Source: Alphaproteobacteria bacterium | Lineage (GTDB): Bacteria; Pseudomonadota; Alphaproteobacteria; Acetobacterales; Acetobacteraceae | Length of the DNA: 64,000 bases | Direction: 5' to 3' | Assembly: GCA_026400815.1 (NCBI GenBank) | Contig: JAPLOI010000071.1 | Location: forward strand, 110,282 to 174,281 | Shown here: positions 37,468 through 45,835 of the stretch, piece after piece | How positions within the stretch are numbered: position 1 is the stretch's first letter | Layout: every line of letters begins with the position of its first letter | Position numbers and translations under genes: made by a program | The notes under the pieces: model-generated | Databases searched by the model: none | The model's input: the letters and a program-made list of their open reading frames with translations, nothing else | Told to the model about the DNA's origin: nothing

Positions 37468-38498
37468 GCGCGGCGCACTGGCGCGGCGGCAACCGCCGCC
37501 GCACCGTCGTCACCGCGGCGGCGTTGCTGGCCCTGCTCGCCAGCTTCGCCGCCGACCTCGCCACAGGCCCGGCCCTGCTGCCGCTGGCCGACGTGCTCGC
37601 GGTGCTCGGCGGCGTCTCGGAAGACCGCATGCTGAACGCCATCGTGCTGCAGCTGCGCCTGCCGATCGCGGTGATGGCTGCCCTGGTCGGCGCCGCACTC
37701 GGCCTCTCCGGCGCAGTGATGCAGACCATCCTCAACAACCCGCTGGCCAGTTCCTACACGCTGGGCATCTCGGCAGCGGCGGGGTTCGGCGCGGCGTTGG
37801 CCATCCTGGCCGGTGCCGCCCTGCCGGTGCCGGAGAAATACGCGATCCCCGTGGCCGCATTTGTCTTCGCTGGCCTGGCCTGCGCCATGGTCGCGGGCGT
37901 CGGCCGGATGCGCGGTGCCACGCCGGAGCTGCTGGTGCTGACCGGAATCGCCTGCCTGTTCCTGTTCCAGTCGCTGCTCTCCCTGCTGCAGTTCCTCGCC
38001 TCGCCCGAAGCGTTGCAGCAGATCGTGTTCTGGCTGTTCGGCAGCCTGATGCGCGCCAGCCTTGGCAAGGCCGCCCTCGTCGCCGCCGTGCTCGCCGCGA
38101 TGCTGCCGCTGCTGATGCGCGACGCCTGGCGCCTTACCGCGCTGCGCCTGGGCGATGAACGCGCCGCGGCGCTGGGCGTGCGCGTCGGCTCCTTGCGCCT
38201 GCGCTGCTTCGCCGCCGTCTCGCTGCTCACCGGCGTGGCCGTCGCCTTTGTCGGCACGATCGGCTTCGTCGGCCTCGTCGCCCCGCATATCGCGCGCATG
38301 CTGGTGGGCGAGGACCAGCGCCATTTGCTGCCGGCCTCGGCGGTGTTCGGCGCGCTGCTGCTCTCCGTCGCCTCCGTGGCCAGCAAGGTCATCCTGCCCG
38401 GCACCGTCTTTCCCATCGGCATCATCACCGCGCTGGTCGGCGTGCCGTTCTTCGCCTGGCTGGTGCTCGCCGCCGGCCCGCGCACGGGGTGGCGCTGA
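37464..38498 (+). CDS. FecCD-family iron-siderophore ABC transporter permease
   Basis: The 344-residue permease has about ten helices. The FecCD/BtuC motifs are LRLPIAVMAALVGAALGLSGAVMQTILNNPLASSYTLGIS in the first third, TALRLGDERAAALGV as coupling loop and VGLVAPHIARMLVGEDQRHLLP near the C-terminus. The ATG overlaps the stop of the binding-protein gene (ATGA). It probably works as a homodimer. Confidence 0.93.
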   Translation: MSAAHWRGGNRRRTVVTAAALLALLASFAADLATGPALLPLADVLAVLGGVSEDRMLNAIVLQLRLPIAVMAALVGAALGLSGAVMQTILNNPLASSYTLGISAAAGFGAALAILAGAALPVPEKYAIPVAAFVFAGLACAMVAGVGRMRGATPELLVLTGIACLFLFQSLLSLLQFLASPEALQQIVFWLFGSLMRASLGKAALVAAVLAAMLPLLMRDAWRLTALRLGDERAAALGVRVGSLRLRCFAAVSLLTGVAVAFVGTIGFVGLVAPHIARMLVGEDQRHLLPASAVFGALLLSVASVASKVILPGTVFPIGIITALVGVPFFAWLVLAAGPRTGWR

Positions 38499-39256
38499 TG
38501 CGGCTGGAGAGCAATGGCCTCACCGCCGGCTACGGGCGCCAGCAGGTGCTCCGCGGCATCAGCCTCACGGTGGCGCCCGGCGAGGTGCTGGCCATCCTGG
38601 GCGCCAATGGCAGCGGCAAATCCACCCTGCTGCGCGCCGCCGCCGGGCAGTTGCCCTACCAGGGCACGCTGCGCTGGAGCGGGCCTGCCAGCGCCATCGG
38701 CTACCTGCCGCAGGACAACGCCGCCCGCGTGGCGCTCACCGCGTTCGAGGTGGTGCTGCTCGGCCGGCTGCGCTCGCTGACCCTGCGCGTCGCGGCCTCC
38801 GACATCGAAGCCGCCGAGGGCGCGATGGCGGAGCTGGGCATCACCAGCCTCGGGCCGCGCCATCTGGGCGAACTCTCCGGCGGCCAGCGCCAGCTGGTGT
38901 TCCTCGCCCAGGTGCTGGCCAGCAGCCCTCGCGCCCTGCTGCTGGACGAGCCGACCAGCGCGCTGGACATCGCCCACCAGCTCCAGGTGCTGTCCCTGCT
39001 TTCCGCCGCCACGGCACGCCGCGGCCTGACCACCATCGCGGTGCTGCACGACCTCAACGCCGCCGCCCGCTTCGCCGGCCGCCTCGCCCTGCTGCATGAA
39101 GGCCGCGTGCTGGCCATCGGCGCGCCCGATCAGGTGCTCACCCCCGGCCTGCTGCGCACCGCCTACGGCGTGGAGGCAGCGATCCTGCCAGGCCCGGACG
39201 GCCAGCCCATCGTCCTGCCGCTGCGCGCAACAGCCGGCCATGTAGGGGGTTTGTAA
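38498..39256 (+). CDS. iron-siderophore ABC transporter ATP-binding protein
   Basis: The 252-residue ATPase of the FecE/FhuC group has Walker A GANGSGKST, signature LSGGQRQLVFLAQ, Walker B ALLLDEPTSALDI and an H-loop VLHDLNAAAR. ATG 38498 shares one base with the permease stop (TGATG); a GTG nine bases earlier is the alternative. It completes the DUF2946, binding protein, permease, ATPase operon. Fur regulation would be expected, but I saw no clear Fur box. Confidence 0.92.
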   Translation: MRLESNGLTAGYGRQQVLRGISLTVAPGEVLAILGANGSGKSTLLRAAAGQLPYQGTLRWSGPASAIGYLPQDNAARVALTAFEVVLLGRLRSLTLRVAASDIEAAEGAMAELGITSLGPRHLGELSGGQRQLVFLAQVLASSPRALLLDEPTSALDIAHQLQVLSLLSAATARRGLTTIAVLHDLNAAARFAGRLALLHEGRVLAIGAPDQVLTPGLLRTAYGVEAAILPGPDGQPIVLPLRATAGHVGGL

Positions 39257-39342
39257 GAAGTTGCTTCTATCTGACTGCGTGTGCCCAGCAGCGGCTTGTG
39301 CAACCATGCGTTGCCGTGCTTCAGGGCAGGAGTGGAGTACCC

Positions 39343-39507
39343 ATGTCGAACCTGATTGGCCTGCTGACAGGGCTCCACAACGACCGCAAGGGCGTCAGCG
39401 CCATGGAATACGGCGTGATTGCCGGTGTTCTGGCGCTCACCATCGCCAGCACCTTCTCCGCACTCACCAACAAGCTGGTGAACGCCTTCAATGCGTTGTC
39501 GTTCTAG
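39343..39507 (+). CDS. Flp/Fap-type pilin, orphan
   Basis: The 54-residue prepilin has a short hydrophilic leader and the Flp processing motif RKGVSAMEYGVIAGVLALTI: cleavage after Gly and Glu five residues on. The hydrophobic helix continues to residue 45. GGAG precedes the ATG. Flp pilins are assembled by Tad machinery, which is not in this window, so this copy is either assembled by a distant locus or redundant. Confidence 0.85.
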   Translation: MSNLIGLLTGLHNDRKGVSAMEYGVIAGVLALTIASTFSALTNKLVNAFNALSF

Positions 39508-39520
39508 GAGCCTGCCCGGC

Positions 39521-40819
39521 TCAGTGCGGCAGGGCGGCGATCACCTCGTCCCACGCCACCAGGAACGCATCGGCGTGTTCGCGCTTGAACACCAGCGGCG
39601 GGCGGATCTTGACCACGTTGCGGAAGATGCCGGCATTGCTGGTGAGGAAGCCCTTGTCCTTCAGCCGGTTCACCACTTCCACCGTGGTTTCCACATCGGC
39701 CGAGCCATCAGGCTTCACCATCTCCACGCCGACGAACAGGCCCACGCCGCGCACATCGCCGATCCCTGGATGAGCGCCGGCGCGCGCCTTCAGGCTCGCC
39801 TTCATATGCGCACCCACCTCGGCCACGGAGGCCACCAGCCCCTCGCGCTCGATGTAGTCGATCACCGCGCTGCCCACGGCGGCTTGCAGCGGGCTGGAGG
39901 CGAAGGTGTTGAAGTAGCGCGTGCGGGCGCGGAAAATATCCACCAGCTCCTTGCTCGCCGCGGTCGCCGCCAGCGGCAGGCCATTGCCCATCGGCTTGCC
40001 GGTCACCACGATGTCGGGCTTGAAGCCCGTCACCTCATAGCCCCACCACTTGCCCGGGCGGGCATAGCCGGCCTGCACCTCGTCGGAGATCACCAGCCCG
40101 CCATTGCGGTGCACCAGGTCGCTGGCCTTTTCCATGAAGCCCTCCGGGATCTCCGGCAGCCCCTCATTGGCCAGGATCGAGCACAGGATCAGCCCGGCGA
40201 ACCCCTCGCCGCTGGCCTTCAGGCTGTCGATCGCCGCCTGCAGCTTGGCCAGGTAGGCATCGGTCAGCTCCGCGCCGGAGAGCCCCGGCTGGATCGGCCG
40301 ATAAGTCTCGGGGAACGGAAAGCTGCGCACATCCGGCACCGCGTTGCTGCCGAGCGACAGGCGCGTGAGCTTGGAGACCAGCTCGGAATTGCCGTGATAC
40401 GTCCCGTCGGTGCAGATGATGCCCTGCTTGCCGGTGGCGAAGCGCGCCATGCGCAGCGCCACCTCGTTCGCCTCGGTGCCGGAGCAGGAAACGATCACGC
40501 TTTCGATCGGGCCCGCGGTGTTCTTGCCCTTGTGCAGCCCGGCGAGCTTCTCGCAGAACTCCACGATCCCCTCGTGCAGGTAGCGGCTGTGCACGTTCAG
40601 CGTGGATTGCTGACGCACCATCGCTTCCACGATCGCCGGGTTGGCATGCCCCACGCAGGGCACGTTGTTGTACATGTCCACATAGCGCCGGCCGGAGGGA
40701 TCGTAGAGATACACGCCCTCGCCGCGCACCAGGTGCAGCGGCTCGTTGTAGAACAGCGGCGTGCCAGCCCCCATCGCCTGGTCGCGGCGGGCCTGGAGCT
40801 GGTGCGGGGTGATGTCCAT
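39521..40819 (-). CDS. class III PLP-dependent aminotransferase
   Basis: The 432-residue enzyme matches omega-aminotransferases. NNVPCVGHANPAIVEA lies near 50, SGTEANEVALRMAR around 112, DEVQAGYARPGKWW near 242 and the PLP lysine in VVTGKPMGNGLPL near 272. It transfers amino groups from terminal amines or omega-amino acids to 2-oxoacids; the precise donor is not clear. GGAGA precedes the ATG. It is convergent with the Flp gene, with only 13 bases between stops. Confidence 0.88.
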   Translation of the reverse strand: MDITPHQLQARRDQAMGAGTPLFYNEPLHLVRGEGVYLYDPSGRRYVDMYNNVPCVGHANPAIVEAMVRQQSTLNVHSRYLHEGIVEFCEKLAGLHKGKNTAGPIESVIVSCSGTEANEVALRMARFATGKQGIICTDGTYHGNSELVSKLTRLSLGSNAVPDVRSFPFPETYRPIQPGLSGAELTDAYLAKLQAAIDSLKASGEGFAGLILCSILANEGLPEIPEGFMEKASDLVHRNGGLVISDEVQAGYARPGKWWGYEVTGFKPDIVVTGKPMGNGLPLAATAASKELVDIFRARTRYFNTFASSPLQAAVGSAVIDYIEREGLVASVAEVGAHMKASLKARAGAHPGIGDVRGVGLFVGVEMVKPDGSADVETTVEVVNRLKDKGFLTSNAGIFRNVVKIRPPLVFKREHADAFLVAWDEVIAALPH

Positions 40820-40902
40820 CGTCTGTCTCCGGCATTGCGGGCTTGGCGGTAGCCCACCGCAACAACCGCCCGCTGTCCAGCCCCCTCGGGCCCGAATTCG
40901 GC

Positions 40903-42060
40903 TCAGCCCGCGCGCGGTGCCGCCAGCACGGCCGCCAGCGCGGCATGCAGATGCGAGGGCGCCACCGCCCAGCGCAGATCATGCTCCCACCCCGCCGTCT
41001 GCCCCGGCAGCGCCTGGCCCACGACGCAGTCGTAATCGAGCCCGGCCAGGGCTGCGAGGCGCCGGAACCCCCAATGCTGGTAGCGGTCCATCACCAGCTC
41101 GATCACCGCGCAGGGGGCGCGGCCGAACACCAGGTTGGCGAGGCCCGCCCCATGCGGCGCCACCACCAGTTCGGCCTGGCGGAACAGCCCGGCCTGCTCC
41201 ACCAGGGTCATCGTCTCCAGCTGCACCGGCACCACGCCCGCGCCTTCCAGGAAGCCGATCAACTCCGCCTCGTTGGCCAACTTCCGGCGCTCCGCGCCAC
41301 GGCGGTCGATCCAGATCCGGGCGGGGAAATCCGGGTTGTACGGCATCTCCGGCACCAGCCCATCCAGGAAGGCCTGCAGCTCTGGATGCGGCCAGAACCC
41401 ATCCGCCAGGCGCCACGGCACCATCAGCCGCTCCACCGCCAGGGTCTGGTGCGGGCCAACTCGCCGCACCTCGCGCCAGCGCCCGATGCCGGAGAGCGCC
41501 AGCGCCTCCTCCGCCGCAGGGGTCAGGTTGTCCGGCACCAGGATGCCGTCGCACTGCGCCATGGTGGCCGCATCCATCGCCGCCAGCCGGCCGATCCCGT
41601 CCGTCAGCCAATGGAAATGGTTCCAGTGGCTGCCGCTGAGCAGGCTGAGCCAAGTGCCACTCACCGCCTCCGGCTGCGTCTCGGCCAGCAGCACCACCCC
41701 GCCGCCATGCTCGATCCAGCCCTGCCGCTCCGGCACCACGTGCATCATGGTGTCACCCACCACGAAGCCGCGCCCGGCGACGATGCCGCCATCGCCATGC
41801 ACATGCACATGCACATCGGTGAAGGCGCACACCCACGGCGTCACGCTGCGAAAGGAGGCATCCGCCCATGCCACATTGCCCGGCATGGGGTGCGGCGGCA
41901 GTTGGGACAGCAGCCGCGCCCCCAGGCGCAGCGGCGGTAGTGCCACCTCCACCGCCTCACCGGCCACAATGCTGGACGCCATGCCCCGGGCCGGGTCGCC
42001 GGCAGGGGCCGCGAAGATCTCGTCCAGCGCGCGGCGCGGGAACGGGCCATGGCCGATCAT
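40903..42060 (-). CDS. glycosyltransferase family 61-like protein
   Basis: The 385-residue protein has the DUF563/GT61 core in its C-terminal half: LLSGSHWNHFHWLTDGIGRL around residue 140, then IDRRGAERRKLANEAEL and VVAPHGAGLANLVF near 310. It presumably transfers a sugar in surface polysaccharide assembly. The six-base tandem GCACAT at 41796-41816 encodes HVHVH near residue 85. The ATG overlaps the MaoC stop (ATGA), placing it last in the sigma-factor, reductase, MaoC series. Confidence 0.82.
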   Translation of the reverse strand: MIGHGPFPRRALDEIFAAPAGDPARGMASSIVAGEAVEVALPPLRLGARLLSQLPPHPMPGNVAWADASFRSVTPWVCAFTDVHVHVHGDGGIVAGRGFVVGDTMMHVVPERQGWIEHGGGVVLLAETQPEAVSGTWLSLLSGSHWNHFHWLTDGIGRLAAMDAATMAQCDGILVPDNLTPAAEEALALSGIGRWREVRRVGPHQTLAVERLMVPWRLADGFWPHPELQAFLDGLVPEMPYNPDFPARIWIDRRGAERRKLANEAELIGFLEGAGVVPVQLETMTLVEQAGLFRQAELVVAPHGAGLANLVFGRAPCAVIELVMDRYQHWGFRRLAALAGLDYDCVVGQALPGQTAGWEHDLRWAVAPSHLHAALAAVLAAPRAG

Positions 42061-42515
42061 GCCGCCGCGCGGCTCCGGAAGAAGGCCATGCCGCGCATGC
42101 TCATCACCACCTCGCCCTCCTGGTTCAGCACCTCGGTGTGGAAATGCACCAGCCCGCGGTCGGGCTTGCTCTTCGACAGCCGCGCATTCTCCACCGTGGC
42201 GCGCAGCCGCAGCCGGTCGCCAACCCGCACCGGGCGCGGCCAGCGCAGCTCGTCGATCCCCGGCGAGCCCATGGATCCGCCGCCGCCGAAGAAATGGTCC
42301 ACCATCAGCCGCATCGCCACCGAAGCGGTGTTCCAGCCGGAGGCGACCAGCTCCCCGAACATCGATGCCTTCGCGGCATCATGGTCCAGGTGGAAGGGCT
42401 GCGGATCGTAGCGCCGGGCGAAATCCAGAATCTCCGCCTCGGTCATCTCGACATCGCCGCCCTCCAGCACCAGGCCGGGCGTGAAATCCTCGAAGAAGCG
42501 AACCGGCACGCTCAT
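42057..42515 (-). CDS. MaoC-family dehydratase
   Basis: The 152-residue hotdog protein has YDPQPFHLDHDAA, the hydratase-2 Asp-x4-His motif, and the adjacent GELVASGWNTASVAMRL. It probably hydrates or dehydrates an acyl-CoA. It overlaps its neighbours on both sides by four bases (ATGA at 42057-42060 and 42512-42515). The link between a ketopantoate reductase-like enzyme, a hydratase and GT61 is not explained by a known pathway. Confidence 0.87.
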   Translation of the reverse strand: MSVPVRFFEDFTPGLVLEGGDVEMTEAEILDFARRYDPQPFHLDHDAAKASMFGELVASGWNTASVAMRLMVDHFFGGGGSMGSPGIDELRWPRPVRVGDRLRLRATVENARLSKSKPDRGLVHFHTEVLNQEGEVVMSMRGMAFFRSRAAA

Positions 42516-43567
42516 GACATCAGGTGGTCGGGCGAGGGCTGCTTCTCCCCGCGCTCGATCGCCTGCACCAGCTCCGTCAGCCGCACATGGGCACCGGCGG
42601 GCTTGCCGATCTCGGCGGCCTTCTCGGCGATGAAGCCGTTCATGAAGGAGATCTCGGTGCGGCGGCCCTTCAGCATGTCCTGCGCCATGGAGGGGCGCTG
42701 CAGGTCGCTACGCGCGGCGGCATTGGTGCCGGCGAGCATGATCGCCTCCACCTCCTCCAACGCTGCCTTGTTGCCCTCGCTGGCCAGCGCCAGCTTCTCC
42801 GGCTCCAGCTTGCCGATCTTCTCCAGCTGGTAGCCCAACGCCTGGCCCACCCGCACTGCCTCCCCGCCGAGGCGGATGGAGAAGCGGCGGATCGCGTCGT
42901 GCCGGTCGATGTCGTTGCCGCCCAGGCCGGTGGCGGCGGAAACGCCGTTGCGCATGCCGTTCAGGCACAGCTTGGACCAGCGCTCGCCCCACAAATTCTG
43001 CGTCACCTTCACGCTGTCGATGCCGGCGATCATCTCCGCGATCTGCTCGGCGCGCGGTGTGACGCGCCCGTGCACCTCGCCCACGCGGAACACGGTGTGG
43101 TTGGCCCCACCCTTCGGCACGGTGCGGCGGATCTTGCCAGCCTCGAACATGTCCACGGAGATGGCGGCGGCGATGCAGCCCACCACCCTGCCCCAGCCGA
43201 CAACGTTCGCGATGCGTTCCTCATTGATGCAATTCTGCAAGGAGACCATGAAGCCTCCGGGCGCGAGATATTGCTTCATCATCATGGTTGCCCATTCGGT
43301 GTCGTAGGACTTCACCGAGATGAAGCAGATGTCGATCGGCCGCTGCTTGCTGAAGTCCTGCACCTCCGTCAGGTGAATGATCGGCGGCTGGGCCACCACA
43401 TTCTCCTCCGCCGTCATGCCGGTGAGGTGCAGGCCCTTGGCGCGCACGGTTTCCACATGCTCCGGCCAGGCGTCGATCAGCGTCACGTCGTGCCCGGCGC
43501 GATGCAGATGGCCACCGACATAGCCGCCGACGGCGCCCGCGCCCATGAAGACGATGCGTGGTTTCAT
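42512..43567 (-). CDS. 2-dehydropantoate 2-reductase family protein
   Basis: The 351-residue protein begins with the nucleotide-binding motif VFMGAGAVGGYVGGHL and contains ISVKSYDTEWA, SLQNCINEERIA and NLWGERWSKLCLNGMRNGV, as in PanE/ApbA-type enzymes. It is longer than classical PanE (about 300) and may reduce another oxoacid. ATG 43567 follows GGGAG and was preferred to a GTG nine bases upstream. It begins 36 bases after the sigma-factor stop and could be on its transcript. Confidence 0.83.
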   Translation of the reverse strand: MKPRIVFMGAGAVGGYVGGHLHRAGHDVTLIDAWPEHVETVRAKGLHLTGMTAEENVVAQPPIIHLTEVQDFSKQRPIDICFISVKSYDTEWATMMMKQYLAPGGFMVSLQNCINEERIANVVGWGRVVGCIAAAISVDMFEAGKIRRTVPKGGANHTVFRVGEVHGRVTPRAEQIAEMIAGIDSVKVTQNLWGERWSKLCLNGMRNGVSAATGLGGNDIDRHDAIRRFSIRLGGEAVRVGQALGYQLEKIGKLEPEKLALASEGNKAALEEVEAIMLAGTNAAARSDLQRPSMAQDMLKGRRTEISFMNGFIAEKAAEIGKPAGAHVRLTELVQAIERGEKQPSPDHLMS

Positions 43568-43603
43568 GTGTTGCACTCCCTCGGCCCCCGTGTGGACCGC
43601 AGA

Positions 43604-44353
43604 CTACGCCGGCTGCGCCTGCGGGCAAGCCACCCACGCCGCCAGCCGTCGCAGCGCCACCGCCAGCCGCGTGGCAACACCGCCGCGGCGGCGCGTTGCC
43701 GCGGGTGCGGCGGGCTGCGTCCGGTCGGCGGCAGGGGCGGTCACGCGGTCGATCGCGGCGCGGATGCGGGCACGGGCGCGGTGCAGCATCACGCGCTGGT
43801 TCTCCGGCGTGATCTGCAGCAGGGCGCAGATTTCCTCGCCCGGCATGCCCTCCATGTCGCGCATCACCAGCACCGCCTTCTGGCCGGCCGGCAGCGTTTC
43901 GATCGCTTCCTGCACGTGTTCCCATAGCTGGCGCCCGCCCACCACGCGCTCGGGGTCCAGCTCGTCCCACAGGCGCGGTGCTTCGGCCCAGTGCCCGTCG
44001 GGGCGGAAGGCGCTGGCCGGCATCGCGCGTTCCTCGCCCTGCGCGCCATCCAGCACCGAAGGCAGGCCGACCAGCCGGCCTTCCTTGCCGATGCGGGTGC
44101 GGGCGCGGTTCAGCACGATGGCGTAGATCCAGGAGGCCAGCGAGGAGCGGCCCTCGAAGCGGGCGATGCCGCCATGCACCGCGATCCAGGTGTCCTGCAC
44201 CACCTCCTCCGCCTGGGCGCGGCTGCCGATGATGCCGGCGGCCACCCCCACCAGGGCTGCGTGGAATCGCCGAACCAGGCGACGATAGGCCGCTTCCTCC
44301 CCGGCACGCAGGCGGGCGAGGAACTCGGGCTGGTCGAACTCGCGGTCGTCCAT
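43604..44353 (-). CDS. ECF-type RNA polymerase sigma factor
   Basis: The 249-residue protein has sigma region 2 at about 20-90 (EEVVQDTWIAVHGGIARFEGRSSLASWIYAIVLNRAR) and region 4 at about 150-205 (LPAGQKAVLVMRDMEGMPGEEICALLQITPENQRVMLHRAR). A basic Arg/Pro-rich tail follows. It directs RNA polymerase to stress or envelope genes. ATG 44353 is set by the start of region 2. It is divergent from a small zinc-finger protein, and the shared 93-base region contains two TGTAAC-N17-CGT elements suggesting autoregulation. Confidence 0.9.
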   Translation of the reverse strand: MDDREFDQPEFLARLRAGEEAAYRRLVRRFHAALVGVAAGIIGSRAQAEEVVQDTWIAVHGGIARFEGRSSLASWIYAIVLNRARTRIGKEGRLVGLPSVLDGAQGEERAMPASAFRPDGHWAEAPRLWDELDPERVVGGRQLWEHVQEAIETLPAGQKAVLVMRDMEGMPGEEICALLQITPENQRVMLHRARARIRAAIDRVTAPAADRTQPAAPAATRRRGGVATRLAVALRRLAAWVACPQAQPA

Positions 44354-44382
44354 GGATGCGCCGTGCCTTAACAGGAATGATG

Positions 44383-44409
44383 TGTAACAGATGTTGGGGT
44401 ATACGCGTC
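44383..44409 (+). promoter_or_regulatory. putative ECF promoter for the zinc-finger gene
   Basis: TGTAAC (44383-44388), 17 bases, then CGTC (44406-44409) resembles the AAC/CGT -35/-10 pattern of ECF promoters. Transcription would start about 30 bases before the TTG at 44447. Confidence 0.5.
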
Positions 44410-44428
44410 GAGAGGCGATGACGTTACA
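44401..44428 (-). promoter_or_regulatory. putative ECF promoter for the sigma-factor gene
   Basis: On the minus strand TGTAAC (44423-44428), 17 bases, then CGTAT (44401-44405). It repeats the -35 hexamer and spacing of the plus-strand element, and the two -10 boxes are adjacent back-to-back. The start point would be about 40 bases before the sigma ATG. Confidence 0.5.
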
Positions 44429-44446
44429 ACCATTGGGGAGGCCGCC

Positions 44447-44683
44447 TTGCTCCGCTGCCGCGACCTGACCGAAGACGCCTCCCGCCTGATGGACGGGGAT
44501 ATCGCGCTGCCTCGGCGGCTGCGGCTGCGGCTGCACCTCGCTCTGTGTTCGTTGTGCCGCACCTACATGGACCAGATGCGCAAGACCCGCGCCCTGGTCG
44601 CCCGCCGGCCGCTGGCGCCGCCCAGCCGTGCGGAAGAGGATGCGCTGATCGCCCGCATGACCGGCGGGCCGCCAAGGGAGTAG
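44447..44683 (+). CDS. zf-HC2-like small zinc-finger protein, candidate anti-sigma factor
   Basis: The 78-residue protein carries CRDLTEDASRLMDGDIA followed by HLALCSLC (His30, Cys34, Cys37), the zinc-binding pattern of anti-sigma factors of the ZAS/HC2 group. There is no transmembrane helix, so it would be a soluble regulator. The start is TTG with GGGGAGG six bases upstream. It is divergent from the ECF sigma gene rather than downstream, an unusual arrangement. Binding to that sigma factor is an inference from motif and position. Confidence 0.75.
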   Translation: MLRCRDLTEDASRLMDGDIALPRRLRLRLHLALCSLCRTYMDQMRKTRALVARRPLAPPSRAEEDALIARMTGGPPRE

Positions 44684-44751
44684 CTGCCTCCCCTCTTGCG
44701 CTGCAGCCCGGCATGGCGGATCGATGCCGCAAACGCGCCAGAGGACACACC

Positions 44752-45822
44752 ATGCAGTTCGGTATCGCCATCCCCACCGATTCGGATTCCTGGAAGGTCG
44801 CCGCCGCGGCGGAAGAGCTGGGGTTCGCCTCGGCCTGGTTCTACGACACGCAGATGCTGAGTGCCGATTGCTTCGTGGCCATGGGCGCCGCCGCGGTGAA
44901 GACCAGCCGCATCCGGCTTGGCACCGGGGTGCTGGTGCCTTCCAACCGCATTGCGGCGGTCACGGCCAATGCCTTCGCTTCGCTGAACAAGCTGGCCCCC
45001 GGGCGGATCGATTTCGGCATCGGCACCGGCTTCACCGCCCGGCGCGCCATGGGGCTGGGCGCGATCCCGATGAAGGAGATGGAAGACTATATCCGCGTGG
45101 TGCAGGCGCTGCTGCGGCGTGAGACGGTGGAGACGGTGATCGAGGGGGAAAAGCGCAAGATCCGCTTCCTCAACCCGGAGCTGGAGCTGATCAACACACG
45201 CGATCCCATCCCGCTGCACATCTCCGCCTATGGCCCGCGCGGCCAGGCGCTGACAGCGAAGCTGGGTGCCGGCTGGATGGCGTTCGTGGGCGACGAGGCG
45301 AGCACGATCGGCTGGCTGCGCGGCATGCACGAGACCTGGGCCAAGGCCGGGCGGGCGCGGGCCGACCTGATCGCCACCGGCTTCGCGCTGGGCTGCGTGC
45401 TGGAAGAAGGCGAGGGGTTCGATTCGCCGCGCGCCATGGCGCAGGCCGGACCGCGGGCTGCGGTGCTGCTGCATCGCGCGGCGGATGCGGCGCTGGCCGG
45501 GTTGCCCAATACCTCCCCGGTGCCGCCTTCGGTGGCCGATGCGGTGGCAGGGTATGTGGAGCTGGCCAAGGCATTCGAGCCGGCGGATGCCCGGTATCTG
45601 GAAAATCACACCGGCCATCTGATGGCGGTGAAGGACAGCGAGCGGCGCTTCGTGACCGGCGATCTGATCCGCGAGATGACCTTCACCGGCACCGAGGCGC
45701 AGCTGACCGAGCGCATCGCGAACATGCGCGACGCTGGTTATACCGAGTTCACCATCCAGGTGGTACCAGGGCAGGAACACGCGATTGCGGACTGGGCGCG
45801 CATCATGAAGCGGCTGGGCTGA
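44752..45822 (+). CDS. LLM-class flavin-dependent oxidoreductase
   Basis: The 356-residue luciferase-like monooxygenase begins FGIAIPTDSDSWKVAAAAEELGFASAWFYDT and contains TSRIRLGTGVLVPSNRIAAVTANAFASLN and GRIDFGIGTGFTARRAMGL. LLM enzymes use FMN or F420; the substrate cannot be read from sequence. ATG 44752 follows GAGGA. It lies 68 bases after the zinc-finger gene and 13 bases before pepT. Confidence 0.87.
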   Translation: MQFGIAIPTDSDSWKVAAAAEELGFASAWFYDTQMLSADCFVAMGAAAVKTSRIRLGTGVLVPSNRIAAVTANAFASLNKLAPGRIDFGIGTGFTARRAMGLGAIPMKEMEDYIRVVQALLRRETVETVIEGEKRKIRFLNPELELINTRDPIPLHISAYGPRGQALTAKLGAGWMAFVGDEASTIGWLRGMHETWAKAGRARADLIATGFALGCVLEEGEGFDSPRAMAQAGPRAAVLLHRAADAALAGLPNTSPVPPSVADAVAGYVELAKAFEPADARYLENHTGHLMAVKDSERRFVTGDLIREMTFTGTEAQLTERIANMRDAGYTEFTIQVVPGQEHAIADWARIMKRLG

Positions 45823-45835
45823 GAGAGGCACGGCG

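Noticed and set aside
41796..41816. Short GCACAT tandem inside the GT61 gene as a phase-variable tract
   Set aside because: The unit is six bases, so gain or loss would keep the frame; it simply encodes alternating His-Val.
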